Positions 1 through 7,784 of a stretch of 13,376 nt of DNA are shown here, piece after piece; the stretch's first letter is position 1, and every line of letters starts with the position of its first letter. The translations under genes were made by a program, and so were the position numbers. The notes under the pieces are model-generated. The model saw only the letters and a program-made list of their open reading frames with translations. It was not told the DNA's origin and ran no database searches. This DNA is from JANWHF01 sp036276235 (GTDB lineage: Bacteria > Planctomycetota > Phycisphaerae > Tepidisphaerales > Tepidisphaeraceae), in assembly GCA_036276235.1 (NCBI GenBank), contig DATBDZ010000181.1, positions 1 to 13,376 on the forward strand, given 5' to 3'.

Positions 1-1
1 C

Positions 2-1714
2 TGGCACAACCAGAATGGACAAGGACTCCTCAAGAGCTTTGGTACGACTTCCAGCGGCCTTACCCTGGCCAACTGGCTGGCGACCACCTTGCCGAATCTA
101 TTCGGCAAGAACGCCCCGGCATTCGATGTCAATTCGACGGGTGGCACCAATTTGACCAACCGATCCGACAGCGACGTCGCCAGCTACTTCCTCAGCCTCT
201 TTGGCGTCAGCGGCCAAAAGTCGTATGCCCAGGTTCTGGCGACGGCCTTCGCGGTCTTCACCACGACCAACTCCCTGGATACCGGCACCACGAGCCGTGG
301 GCTGGCTAACAAGTTCGGATTCGCGCTGTCGAACATTGGCACCGGCGCCGCCGCCTTCACGGTCCCCTCTGCCGACTGGGCCGCGTTTGGCATCACATCC
401 TCCAGCGGAGCCACGCAATCGATTGCTAGCCTCCTGCTGTTGGCAAATAAATACGCCGTCAAGGGCGTCCTCAATAACGGCAACACGGGACTGATTACTG
501 AAACCAACGACGTCTTCAACGGCATCAACAACCTGGGCGATATCGGCTCCGGAATGGCGCTGGTAACGTCCGAATCGGGCGCCTACACACTGACGACCGA
601 TTCGCTGGGCCGCGTGGCCGCCGGCACGTACCTCGTCCAGATCGATCCAGGCTTCACGGCCGACGAGCATGCCCGCATCGACGACGCGCTGGCGAATCTC
701 GACCTCTCGCTGGGCAAATATGGCGTCGTGCTTGCTGAGTTGCCGCAGGATGTCGGTGGCACGCCTGATATCAATATTCATTTCTCGGCGACGAGCATCA
801 TCGGCGGCGTCGCCGATGGCGTACTCGGTGTGACCGAGTTGGGTGGGGTCATCACCATTATCAACGGCTGGAATTATTCCACCGGTGCAGATGCCTCCGC
901 AGTCGGCGCGGGCCAATACGACTTCCAGACCGTCGTGACCCACGAGCTGGGTCACTCTCTGGGCCTGGGTCATAGCAAAGATACGGCCTCAGTCATGTAC
1001 CCCGCGCTCAGCACCGGCGTAGCTCGCAGATCGTTGACCGCGTACGACCTGTCCATGCTGGACGGTGACGTGGAGGAAGCGGCGGCCTTGCACGCGGTCG
1101 GCAAAGGTTCCGCAAGCCAAAGCCAAAATGCGCCGCTCGCGAACTTTGTGACGACACCTGGTAGCTCAAGCATCCAGGATTCTTCACAAGACCTCTCCTG
1201 GCTGGACAAGGTCAGCTTCCAAGGTGCTGTCGATGGAACAGTTTTCAGCGCGAAGTCCCAGCTTGGGCTTGGTGCCGGTCCTACCGCGCTTTTCGGCGGT
1301 CCGACTACTAGTGTGGGCTTCACATCGAGTTTCGACACCAGCACGCATTTGTTGTTCTCGAGAACCGGCATACCGACAGGTAGCTCGATTGGCGTGAGTG
1401 CCTCGACGGACTTGATCGGTCCGGGCGGGCAACCCGATCACTTAATCGACTCCACCGGAGCGAGTGTAAATGATAGTTTGACTAATACGGAACTGCCATC
1501 GTTCGTTGGACCTGCCGTATCCGAGGTTACGGACATCAAGTTTGCCTTCGGAGCCAGCCCGGAAGTTCCCCTGGCCTCTTTGGCGGCAACCGCCCATACG
1601 GATCTGCCAGCCCCATTGCGTAACACGATTTGGGCCGGTCTGGGTTTGCTCGGCCTCTGGGCAATTCGCCGCCGCAAGACGGCCAACCAGCAGGCTTCAT
1701 CGCTCGACCGATAG
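2..1714 (+). CDS. Secreted matrixin-like metalloprotease with VPLPA/PEP-CTERM-like anchor, 5'-truncated by window
   Basis: The frame is open from the first codon in the window (begins WHNQNGQ) to a TAG at 1712-1714, so the true start lies upstream; the TTG at 89 is not a credible start. About the first 180 codons resemble the WHN-NGQ / NWLATxLPNL / QVLATAxAV domain found in large planctomycete surface proteins with Ig-like or SdrD-type repeats (from memory of the family). The catalytic part follows: HELGHSLGLGH at 941-973 is the metzincin HExxHxxGxxH zinc site, and SVMYP with Met at 995-997 is the Met-turn. Together they indicate a matrixin (M10)-type zinc endopeptidase. After about 1150 comes a module shared with the next gene (GIPTG, LPSF-GP, FAFG motifs). 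The C terminus has a short LPAPLRN stretch, then a hydrophobic segment WAGLGLLGL and RRRK, a tripartite tail like VPLPA/PEP-CTERM sorting signals. The protein is probably exported and held at the envelope; its substrate is unknown. Confidence 0.85.
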   Translation, partial: WHNQNGQGLLKSFGTTSSGLTLANWLATTLPNLFGKNAPAFDVNSTGGTNLTNRSDSDVASYFLSLFGVSGQKSYAQVLATAFAVFTTTNSLDTGTTSRGLANKFGFALSNIGTGAAAFTVPSADWAAFGITSSSGATQSIASLLLLANKYAVKGVLNNGNTGLITETNDVFNGINNLGDIGSGMALVTSESGAYTLTTDSLGRVAAGTYLVQIDPGFTADEHARIDDALANLDLSLGKYGVVLAELPQDVGGTPDINIHFSATSIIGGVADGVLGVTELGGVITIINGWNYSTGADASAVGAGQYDFQTVVTHELGHSLGLGHSKDTASVMYPALSTGVARRSLTAYDLSMLDGDVEEAAALHAVGKGSASQSQNAPLANFVTTPGSSSIQDSSQDLSWLDKVSFQGAVDGTVFSAKSQLGLGAGPTALFGGPTTSVGFTSSFDTSTHLLFSRTGIPTGSSIGVSASTDLIGPGGQPDHLIDSTGASVNDSLTNTELPSFVGPAVSEVTDIKFAFGASPEVPLASLAATAHTDLPAPLRNTIWAGLGLLGLWAIRRRKTANQQASSLDR

Positions 1715-1736
1715 TCATTTTCAAAATCGATGCACC

Positions 1737-1767
1737 GAAGCCCGGGTTTTCCCGGGCTTCTTTTTTT
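1737..1767 (+). terminator. Rho-independent terminator of the metalloprotease gene
   Basis: A perfect 10-bp stem, GAAGCCCGGG (1737-1746) and CCCGGGCTTC (1751-1760), closes a TTTT loop and is followed by seven T residues (1761-1767). It lies 22 nt after the stop codon. The same stem sequence recurs after the next gene. Confidence 0.93.
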
Positions 1768-2135
1768 GTCCGAATTTCCATTTCCCCAGCGTGGAATCGC
1801 AAGAGGCCGCTATGCCCACGTGGTTCGTAACGGCTGGGGGTTGCCGGCCGGAGATTCCGAGATTACGGGCCGCGCGTTATAGGCGTTTTTTTTCTTGCAT
1901 CTTCGCATATTTCTGCTAGCATCCCCTGCTTGCATGCGGCTGCTCTGGACTTTTGGGGCTAGGGCCGTTGGGGTCGTGCACGGGGATCGCGGGCTTTTTT
2001 TAGTTTTCCGCCAAATCCTTGGTCTTATTGCTTTGCGCGAGCACAGAAGTTGGTGCATTTTGGCAGCGCTTCGATGCCTCGCCACCGATGGGAATCGGTT
2101 GCGTTTGTTTCTGTCAGCGGGAAAGGTTGAGAATC
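1768..2135. other. Intergenic region before the paralogue gene
   Basis: There is no convincing gene in these 368 bases; open frames here lack coding-like composition and cross into the terminator. The stretch has T-rich tracts near 1884-1893 and 1997-2003. It presumably carries the promoter of the downstream gene. Confidence 0.6.
1895..1922 (+). promoter_or_regulatory. Candidate sigma-70-like promoter for the paralogue gene
   Basis: TTGCAT (1895-1900) is separated by 16 nt from TAGCAT (1917-1922), which is preceded by TGC as an extended -10. The match is moderate. It would give a leader of about 205 nt before the ATG at 2136, so another promoter nearer the gene is possible. Confidence 0.25.
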
Positions 2136-2927
2136 ATGAAGAGCAGGGGTCAAAACATGTTGGGGTTATTCAGTTGGGCTGGGGTTTTCGCGGCAGTCGG
2201 CCTGGGTGTCATGACGGCGCGAGCACGCGCCGACGTTGCTTTTTTACTTACTGACCCCAATCCGCATGGTCTGGCAGTCAGCGCGACAGCGCTTTTCCAA
2301 ACGGTGTCGGGCGGATTTCAGGTAACGCTCAACAACACGAATAACGTGATGACGGACTCTGCACAGGCGATCAGTGAATTCCAGTTTGCGCTTGGTGCAG
2401 GCATGGGCGGGGCTACACTGGCGGAGATTTCGGGGACCACCACGAATTTCACTGGTAGTCCGCTTATAACTACAGGTGTTGATGTCACGTCAGATTTCGG
2501 CGCCAGTGTGCATTGGTTATTCGCGGGAACGGGAATACCCACAGGTACCCTAATTGACGTGAGCGACGACGGGGCTCACCTGACGGGTCCAATGCAGCAA
2601 CCCACTCACATGATCGTCGCCGCTGGAGTGAATGTAGGTTCTCTAACTTCTAGTTTGACTGGTGATCACCTTCCCTCGTTCATTGGTCCTGTCGTCTTCA
2701 GGTTCACCGATCCAACGGTGCCCGCGGACCTGACAATCAACAACATCACGGATGTGCAGTTTGCCTTCGGAACTGGGCCTGAAATTAAGTTGGAATCTTA
2801 CACGACAACCACCCATACCACTCCCGCGCCGCTCCCAACTCCACTGCCCAAATCAGTTTGGGCCGGCTTGGGTTTACTTGGCCTTGTGGCGATTCGACGC
2901 CGCAAGGCGGTCGGCCGGCAGCTTTGA
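2136..2927 (+). CDS. Secreted/anchored protein, paralogue of the metalloprotease C-terminal module
   Basis: This 263-aa protein has no family name that I recognise. The ATG at 2136 is preferred because AAAGG lies 9 nt upstream and it gives a clean signal peptide (MKSRGQNMLG... ending in ARARA before DVAF, cut near residue 32). The ORF extends further upstream only through a TTG. The mature part aligns with the last ~180 residues of the preceding protease: F-ALGAG, WLF-GTGIPTG, HLTGP-QQP-H, LPSFIGP, ITDVQFAFG-GPE and THT occur in the same order. The C terminus has PLPTPLPKS, hydrophobic WAGLGLLGLVAI and RRRK, the same VPLPA/PEP-CTERM-like tail. No protease motif is present. It is probably exported and anchored like its neighbour, perhaps a structural or accessory partner; that role is inference. 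Confidence 0.8.
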   Translation: MKSRGQNMLGLFSWAGVFAAVGLGVMTARARADVAFLLTDPNPHGLAVSATALFQTVSGGFQVTLNNTNNVMTDSAQAISEFQFALGAGMGGATLAEISGTTTNFTGSPLITTGVDVTSDFGASVHWLFAGTGIPTGTLIDVSDDGAHLTGPMQQPTHMIVAAGVNVGSLTSSLTGDHLPSFIGPVVFRFTDPTVPADLTINNITDVQFAFGTGPEIKLESYTTTTHTTPAPLPTPLPKSVWAGLGLLGLVAIRRRKAVGRQL

Positions 2928-2963
2928 TTGTTCGACATCAGTCATTTTGAAATCAGTTTCATC

Positions 2964-2992
2964 GAAGCCCGGGATTTCCCCGGGCTTCTTTT
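2964..2992 (+). terminator. Rho-independent terminator of the paralogue gene
   Basis: The stem GAAGCCCGGG (2964-2973) / CCCGGGCTTC (2979-2988) has a 5-nt loop and is followed by TTTT. The stem is identical in sequence to the terminator at 1737-1760, and the flanking bases (AGTCATTTT before, TTATGTCCG after) also match, indicating common origin by duplication. Confidence 0.88.
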
Positions 2993-3062
2993 ATGTCCGG
3001 ATTTTGCAAAATCGCGGCGTTGAATCACAAGACGGGCTTCGCCGTTGTCCGGTATTCTTCTG

Positions 3063-3100
3063 GTTCCCTCTCCCTTCCAGGGAGAGGGTTAGGGTGAGGG
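3063..3100 (+). repeat. REP-like repeat, unit A
   Basis: The unit CCCTCTCCC-TTCCA-GGGAGAGGG followed by TTAGGGTGAGGG is itself a hairpin. It belongs to the widespread extragenic element whose translations read PLPSRERV or PHPNPLPGRE. Unit B (3143-3186) is the same element in the opposite orientation 42 bp away. Confidence 0.75.
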
Positions 3101-3142
3101 TCGACTGGTACGCTTGACGAGCGATTCGCGTACTTCGAGCGC

Positions 3143-3186
3143 CTCACCCTCACCCCGGCCCTCTCCCTGGAGGGGAGAGGGAGAAC
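3143..3186 (-). repeat. REP-like repeat, unit B (inverted relative to unit A)
   Basis: CTCACCCTCACCCC followed by CCCTCTCCCTGGAGGGGAGAGGG is the reverse-oriented partner of unit A, with small differences (CCGGGG for TTAGGG). The pair could fold into one long cruciform or hairpin about 94 bp before the cytochrome-like gene. Such inverted REP pairs usually sit between genes and can stabilise or end transcripts. Confidence 0.75.
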
Positions 3187-3279
3187 ACTTGCAAAACGCC
3201 GGGCAAACTTTGCGGTAACAATCATCGTAAGCCGGGAATGGACGACCGTCGGACCGTCAGAACGCTGGAGCGACGCCCA

Positions 3280-5679
3280 ATGAGCAAGCGCATCGGAATT
3301 TTGCTTGGACTTGGGCTGCTCGCCGCCTTGGCGTTGCAGCCTTCGGTTTATAGCGCCGATGCGCCGCCGGCGGCGATTGTTCCGCCGGGCAAGCTGCCGG
3401 AAGCTCAGGACAGCGGCACCTATCAGCGCGACATTCTCCCCTTCCTCCAGAAGCACTGCTACGACTGTCACGGCAACGGCAAATCCAAAGGGGATATGTC
3501 GCTGGAAAAGTTTAAGGATGATCTCTCGGTCATCGGCGATCGCAAACGCTGGGACGACATCCAGCACATGCTGGAGACCGGTGAGATGCCGCCGGAGAAA
3601 CGCCCGCGGCCGCCGGTCGGCGATGTCGATAAGGAGCTGGAGGCGATCCGTGGACTGTTTGAGCGATTCGATCGCAACAGCAAGCCAAACGTCGGCCGCG
3701 TCACGATGCGACGGCTGAACAAAACCGAATACAACAACACCATCCGCGATCTGGTCGGAATCGATTTCAAGCCAGCCGACGATTTTCCCGCCGACGATGT
3801 CGGCTATGGCTTCGACAACATCGGCGATGTCCTCTCGGTGACCCCGCTGCTGCTGGAGAAATATCTCTCGGCGGCCGAGCAGGTGCTCGAGCAGGCGATC
3901 GTCGTCATGGATCCGCCCAAGCCTTCCCGATCGCAGATCGGCGCGATCCGCGCCAACTTCGCCACAACCAAGACAGAGCTTGGCGGCACCATGTCGGTGG
4001 ATGAAGGGGATTACATCATCCGCGCGCGAGTGTCCGGCGATCAGGTAGGCGATGAGCCGGTGAAAGTCGCGCTCCGCGTCGGCGGCGTGGATGTGAAGGA
4101 ATTTGACGTCACCTCCCGGCGCGGGCAGCCGATGATCATCGAATCCAAAGTGCGGATGAAACCCGGCACGAGGCGCGTGGCCGTGGCGTTTCTCAACCCA
4201 TACACGGCTCCGCTCGAAACCCAGCCCACCACCGAACCGACATCGCAGCCCACAACTCAGCCCAACGGGCGCGGCCGCCAGGGGCAGCGCCAGGGCCAGC
4301 AGATTCCCGCATTCGATGGCCGCACGCGCATGCTGCAGTTGCAGAACATCGAGCTGGATGGCCCGTACGATCCGCCGCCGCCCGAGCGGCCCGAAGTCTA
4401 CAAGCGATTGATGGCTCACGATGACGGCCTGGCCCCGCGCGACGCGGCTCGCCAGATCATCACGCGCTTCGCCGCCAAGGCCTATCGCCGACCGCTCCGC
4501 GACGGAGAAGTCGATCAGTCGCTGGCGATGTACGATCTGATGGACAAGAAAGGCGCCCGCTTTGAGCTGTGCATGCGGGCGGCTCTGTATCGCGTGCTGG
4601 TTTCTCCGCACTTTTTGTTTCGCATCGAGCTTGATCCCGCCGGCGCGAGCGAAGGCACGAGCTATCAGATCAGCGAGTATGAGCTGGCCAGCCGCCTGTC
4701 GTATTTCGTCTGGAACAGCACGCCCGATGATGAGCTGCTGGATTTGGCCGGCAAGGGCCAGCTCCGCACAAATCTGCAAGCGCAGCTCGATCGCATGATC
4801 AAGGACCCCAAGTCCGGTTCCTTCCTTCGCGGTTTCGCCGAGCAATGGCTCGCACTTCGCAAGATCGAATTGTCTTCGCCCGATCCCAAGCTCTTCCCCG
4901 ATTTCAACACCAGCCTGCGCGATGCGATGGTGCAGGAGAGCGAGCTGTTTTTTGAGACGATGGTTCGGGAGAATCACAGCATTCTCGATCTGATCGACGC
5001 CGACTTCACCTTCGTCAATGAGCAGTTGGCCAAGCATTACGGCATCGAAGGCGTCAAAGGAAAGAAGTTCGTCCGTGTGAAGCTCCCGCCCAATCGCGCC
5101 GGCATCCTCACGCAGGCGAGCATTCTCACGCTGACGTCAAACGCCACGCGCACTTCGCCGGTCAAGCGCGGCAAATTCATTCTCGAGCAGATCCTCAACA
5201 CGCCGCCGCCGCCTCCTCCGCCCGATGTTCCGGCCTTGGATGAGCAGAAGCAGTTGACCGGCACGCTGCGGCAAGTGATGGAGCAACATCGCGCCAACCC
5301 GATGTGCGCCTCCTGCCATGCCCGCATGGACCCAATCGGCTTTGCCTTCGAGCATTTCGATGCCACCGGCGCTTGGCGCGATAAAGAGGGGGAGAACGAG
5401 ATCGATTCCTCGGGAACGCTCCCCGATGGCCGCGCCTTTAACGGGCCGGATGGACTTGATAAAATATTGCGGACAAAGAAGGACCTGTTCGTTCGTTGCG
5501 TGGCGGAAAAGATGCTAACATACGCCACGGGCCGGGGCCTGGAATATTATGACCGCCGCGCGGTAGACAAGATAATGGCCGCGCTGAAGCAGGATGATTA
5601 TCGGTTTTCAACGCTTTTGGCCGAGATCGTAAAGAGCGATCCGTTCCAAATGAGAACCGCCACTGGAGAAACGCCATGA
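3280..5679 (+). CDS. Exported planctomycete c-type cytochrome-like DUF1592 protein
   Basis: This 799-aa protein starts at ATG 3280 (GGAG 9 nt upstream), which gives a proper signal peptide, MSKRIGILLGLGLLAALAL...SADA; an ATG at 3238 would bury it. Domains in order: PSCyt1-like haem site C60-YD-C63-H64; DUF1587 (RLNKTEYNN, ~144-208); a beta-rich, carbohydrate-binding-like section (~218-310); a T/Q/P- and G/R/Q-rich linker (~314-342); DUF1595 (RRPLRDGEV, ~388-450); DUF1592 (~463-590); DUF1588 (~604-702) with a seven-proline run and a second haem motif C676-AS-C679-H680; DUF1585 (~708-790). Two CxxCH motifs imply covalent haem c attached outside the cytoplasm. The family is expanded in Planctomycetes and Verrucomicrobia; its biochemical role is not established, though redox or polysaccharide-related roles are often suspected. 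It overlaps the DUF1552 gene by ATGA and is very likely co-translated with it. Confidence 0.92.
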   Translation: MSKRIGILLGLGLLAALALQPSVYSADAPPAAIVPPGKLPEAQDSGTYQRDILPFLQKHCYDCHGNGKSKGDMSLEKFKDDLSVIGDRKRWDDIQHMLETGEMPPEKRPRPPVGDVDKELEAIRGLFERFDRNSKPNVGRVTMRRLNKTEYNNTIRDLVGIDFKPADDFPADDVGYGFDNIGDVLSVTPLLLEKYLSAAEQVLEQAIVVMDPPKPSRSQIGAIRANFATTKTELGGTMSVDEGDYIIRARVSGDQVGDEPVKVALRVGGVDVKEFDVTSRRGQPMIIESKVRMKPGTRRVAVAFLNPYTAPLETQPTTEPTSQPTTQPNGRGRQGQRQGQQIPAFDGRTRMLQLQNIELDGPYDPPPPERPEVYKRLMAHDDGLAPRDAARQIITRFAAKAYRRPLRDGEVDQSLAMYDLMDKKGARFELCMRAALYRVLVSPHFLFRIELDPAGASEGTSYQISEYELASRLSYFVWNSTPDDELLDLAGKGQLRTNLQAQLDRMIKDPKSGSFLRGFAEQWLALRKIELSSPDPKLFPDFNTSLRDAMVQESELFFETMVRENHSILDLIDADFTFVNEQLAKHYGIEGVKGKKFVRVKLPPNRAGILTQASILTLTSNATRTSPVKRGKFILEQILNTPPPPPPPDVPALDEQKQLTGTLRQVMEQHRANPMCASCHARMDPIGFAFEHFDATGAWRDKEGENEIDSSGTLPDGRAFNGPDGLDKILRTKKDLFVRCVAEKMLTYATGRGLEYYDRRAVDKIMAALKQDDYRFSTLLAEIVKSDPFQMRTATGETP

Positions 5680-7061
5680 ATCGCAATGCGCTTTCGAGAC
5701 GATCGGTTTTGCGTGGGCTGGGCACCGTGATGGCCCTCCCGCTGCTGGATTCGATGGTCTCCCGCGCCGTAGCGGCGGGCGTCTCCGGTGTGACCGGCGC
5801 TACCGGCCCAGCAGCCGGCGCCGCGGGCGCGGCCGCCGCTCTGGCCCCGCGCCGCATGGCGTTCCTCTACATCCCGCAGGGCGCGTACATGCCGTACTGG
5901 ATGCCCAAGACGCCCGGCTCCGATTACGAGCTGACGCCGTGCCTCGAGCCGATGGCCGAGCATCGCGATGACATGATCGTGTTCGGCGGCCTCACCTGCG
6001 ACAAAGCCAGGGCCAACGGTGACGGCGGCGGCGATCATGCCCGCGCCGGCGGCGCCTTCCTCACCGGCGCGCAGCCCAAGAAAACCGCGGGGGCGAATTT
6101 CCATGCCGGCGTCTCCGCCGACCAAATCGCCGCCCGGCGCCTCGGCGAAAAGACCCGCTTCCCCTCGCTGGAGATGGCGATCGAAAGCTATCGCGGCGCC
6201 GGCAACTGCGACAGCGGCTACTCCTGCGTCTACGAGCACACGCTCGCCTGGAAAAATGCGACCACGCCGCTGCCCACTGAAGTTAATCCGCGCGCGGTCT
6301 TCGATCGTCTCTTCTCCGATCAGCCTAACGATCCGGAAACCAAGGCCCGCAACGAGCTGCGCGCCAGCGTGCTCGATGCCGTCCTCGAAGACGCCAAGGA
6401 TCTCAACCGCAAGCTCGGCGGCAACGACCGCCAGAAGCTCGATCAATATCTCACCGGCGTCCGCGAAGTCGAGCAGCGCATCACCCGCGCCGAAAAGCTG
6501 TCGCCCGTCGTGCTGCCCGATGACACCGAGCGCCCCGAGGGCGTGCCCGCCGACATCACCGAGCATATCCGCCTCATGTGCGATCTGATGGTGCTGGCGT
6601 TCCAGACCGACGTCACCCGCATCTGCACCTTCATGATCGGCAAGGAAGGCAGCGAGCAAAAATACCGCATGGTCGGCGTCAACGAAGGCCACCACACCAT
6701 CTCCCACCACCAGGGCAAGCCCGAAAACATCGCCAAGATCAAGGCGATCAACATCTACCACATGCAGCAACTGGCCTACCTCACCGGCAAACTCAAGTCG
6801 ATCAAGGAAGGCGACGGCACCCTGCTGGATAACTGCATGGTCGCCTACGGCAGCGGCATCGCCGACCCCAACCGCCACGCCCACGAAGACCTCCCGCTCC
6901 TGCTCCTCGGCAAAGGCGGCGGCACGATCAAATCCGGCCGCTACATGCGCGTGCCGACAGAAACGCCGCTCAACAATCTCTGGCTCGCCATGCTCCAGCG
7001 CTTCGGCGCACCCACCACGTCGCTGGGCGACTCGACGGGTGTGTTGGATGGGCTCGTGTAA
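5676..7061 (+). CDS. Tat-signal DUF1552 protein, partner of the DUF1592 protein
   Basis: The protein is 461 aa. The ATG overlaps the upstream stop (ATGA, 5676-5679) and has GGAG at 5665-5668, so translation is probably coupled. The N terminus SRRSVLRG (residues 7-14) followed by LGTVMALPLLDSM is a twin-arginine signal typical of DUF1552 proteins. Residues ~35-55 form a Gly/Ala-rich, loosely collagen-like stretch (GVTGATGPAAGAAG). The body has family hallmarks: FLYIPQGAYMPYWMP, FGGLTCDKA, GGDHARAGGAFLTG, and near the C terminus MVAYGSGIADPNRHAHEDLP. DUF1552 resembles the DUF1501/sulfatase-like alkaline phosphatase superfamily, but its reaction is unknown. DUF1592 and DUF1552 genes are recurrent neighbours in planctomycetes, suggesting one exported complex or pathway. 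Length and ends look complete. Confidence 0.92.
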   Translation: MNRNALSRRSVLRGLGTVMALPLLDSMVSRAVAAGVSGVTGATGPAAGAAGAAAALAPRRMAFLYIPQGAYMPYWMPKTPGSDYELTPCLEPMAEHRDDMIVFGGLTCDKARANGDGGGDHARAGGAFLTGAQPKKTAGANFHAGVSADQIAARRLGEKTRFPSLEMAIESYRGAGNCDSGYSCVYEHTLAWKNATTPLPTEVNPRAVFDRLFSDQPNDPETKARNELRASVLDAVLEDAKDLNRKLGGNDRQKLDQYLTGVREVEQRITRAEKLSPVVLPDDTERPEGVPADITEHIRLMCDLMVLAFQTDVTRICTFMIGKEGSEQKYRMVGVNEGHHTISHHQGKPENIAKIKAINIYHMQQLAYLTGKLKSIKEGDGTLLDNCMVAYGSGIADPNRHAHEDLPLLLLGKGGGTIKSGRYMRVPTETPLNNLWLAMLQRFGAPTTSLGDSTGVLDGLV

Positions 7062-7082
7062 GTTGTGGGTTGTTGGTTGTGA

Positions 7083-7103
7083 GTTGTCGGTCTGACAACC
7101 TTT
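7083..7103 (+). terminator. Weak candidate terminator after DUF1552
   Basis: GTTGTC (7083-7088) and GACAAC (7094-7099) form a 6-bp stem with a 5-nt loop, followed only by CTTT. It lies 22 nt past the stop codon, at the end of a GTTGTGGGTT-type degenerate tract (7062-7087). The short T-run makes intrinsic termination doubtful. Confidence 0.3.
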
Positions 7104-7128
7104 GCGTGAGATGATCCCCGGCAGCACA

Positions 7129-7205
7129 TCATCGCGCAATGAATGATACAAATGTTACAGCTGTGCCTGTGTCACATCGTTGATGCTCATCGCGCAACCG
7201 ATGAT
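7129..7205. repeat. Pair of 19-bp direct repeats
   Basis: TCATCGCGCAA-NNN-ATGAT occurs at 7129-7147 and again at 7187-7205, with 16 of 19 bases identical and starts 58 bp apart. The lower-GC stretch between them contains no gene. The role is unknown; possible operator-type sites or decayed duplication ends. Confidence 0.5.
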
Positions 7206-7233
7206 GATAAGTAAGCTTATGTCCTCAACGCCC

Positions 7234-7260
7234 GTGTTACACCACCAAAGGGTGTAACAC
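7234..7260. repeat. Perfect 10-bp inverted repeat (hairpin or dyad operator)
   Basis: GTGTTACACC (7234-7243) and GGTGTAACAC (7251-7260) are perfectly complementary around a 7-nt loop ACCAAAG. No T-run follows on either strand, so it is not a standard terminator. It could be a regulator-binding dyad or an RNA hairpin in an untranslated transcript. Confidence 0.6.
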
Positions 7261-7784
7261 AGCCTTTGATCCGATCCGGCCACAAAGTCTCCATGGGTGA
7301 AGCTCGCCTTGCCCCTGCCATGCTTGCCCCGACCCGCATCCACAAGCAGCATTCGGCATCCTCTGCTCTACGTTCCCTTCGTGCCTCCGTCCCTTCGTCC
7401 CTTCGTCCCTTCGTCCCTTTGAAAACCCGAAAGTGTCGCATTTGTCGCGTGCACATGCTCGATGCTCGAGCCATAAGATGCTACAGTTACAAAAGTTATG
7501 AACTTAAACATCGGGTCCGATCATGCGACACTCCTCCTATTTGACGCGCCTGTCGCGAGGGCTGTTGCAAGGGTCTTTTGCAAAGGCACTGGGACGGAAG
7601 TCTCAATTCCTTTGATTGCCAAAGAGCAACGATCCAACTTTTATAACGCTCGTACCCTCAAATTATTGCCGCAAAAGTAAATAATTTGTATGGGTTGCGT
7701 GCAGGAGTGCAGTAGGATCAGCCTAACCCGCGCGGCGGCGAGGAGTTGCGGGCAATCGCCAGTCACTGCCGGCGCGCGGAAATT
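7261..7784. other. Gene-poor stretch with no supported gene
   Basis: Apart from the tandem repeat at 7371-7419, I see no supportable gene. A 60-codon open frame at 7498-7680 (plus) starts with ATG but has no Shine-Dalgarno sequence and no recognisable motif. Base composition is visibly more AT-rich than in the flanking genes, especially 7480-7510 and 7640-7690. Confidence 0.5.
7371..7419 (+). repeat. Short tandem repeat CGTCCCTT x4 plus degenerate copies
   Basis: Four exact 8-bp units occupy 7388-7419, preceded by two imperfect units from 7371. This sort of CGTCCCTT tract recurs in non-coding DNA of many GC-rich bacteria. Its translations on either strand are spurious low-complexity peptides. 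Confidence 0.75.

Noticed and set aside
1986..2003. T-run after a GC-rich stretch as a second terminator
   Set aside because: No self-complementary stem precedes the T-run.
3025..5037. 670-codon minus-strand open frame opposite the cytochrome-like gene
   Set aside because: It is the antisense shadow of the DUF1592-family gene. Its low-complexity Arg/Ala/Gly/Asp composition is caused by GC-rich codon bias, and its ends read through the REP repeats.
5598..7151. 517-codon minus-strand open frame opposite DUF1552
   Set aside because: Antisense shadow; its N-terminal part translates the repeat tract at 7062-7088, and it has no recognisable domain, while the plus strand has a full DUF1552 protein.
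7371..7419. CRISPR-like array
   Set aside because: Units are only 8 bp with no spacers; it is a simple tandem repeat.
7217..7474. Minus-strand frame with a GTKGRRDEGTEARR-type peptide
   Set aside because: This is the translation of the CGTCCCTT tandem repeat, not a protein-coding signal.
7498..7680. 60-codon plus-strand frame starting with ATG
   Set aside because: No Shine-Dalgarno sequence, no motif and no supporting context.
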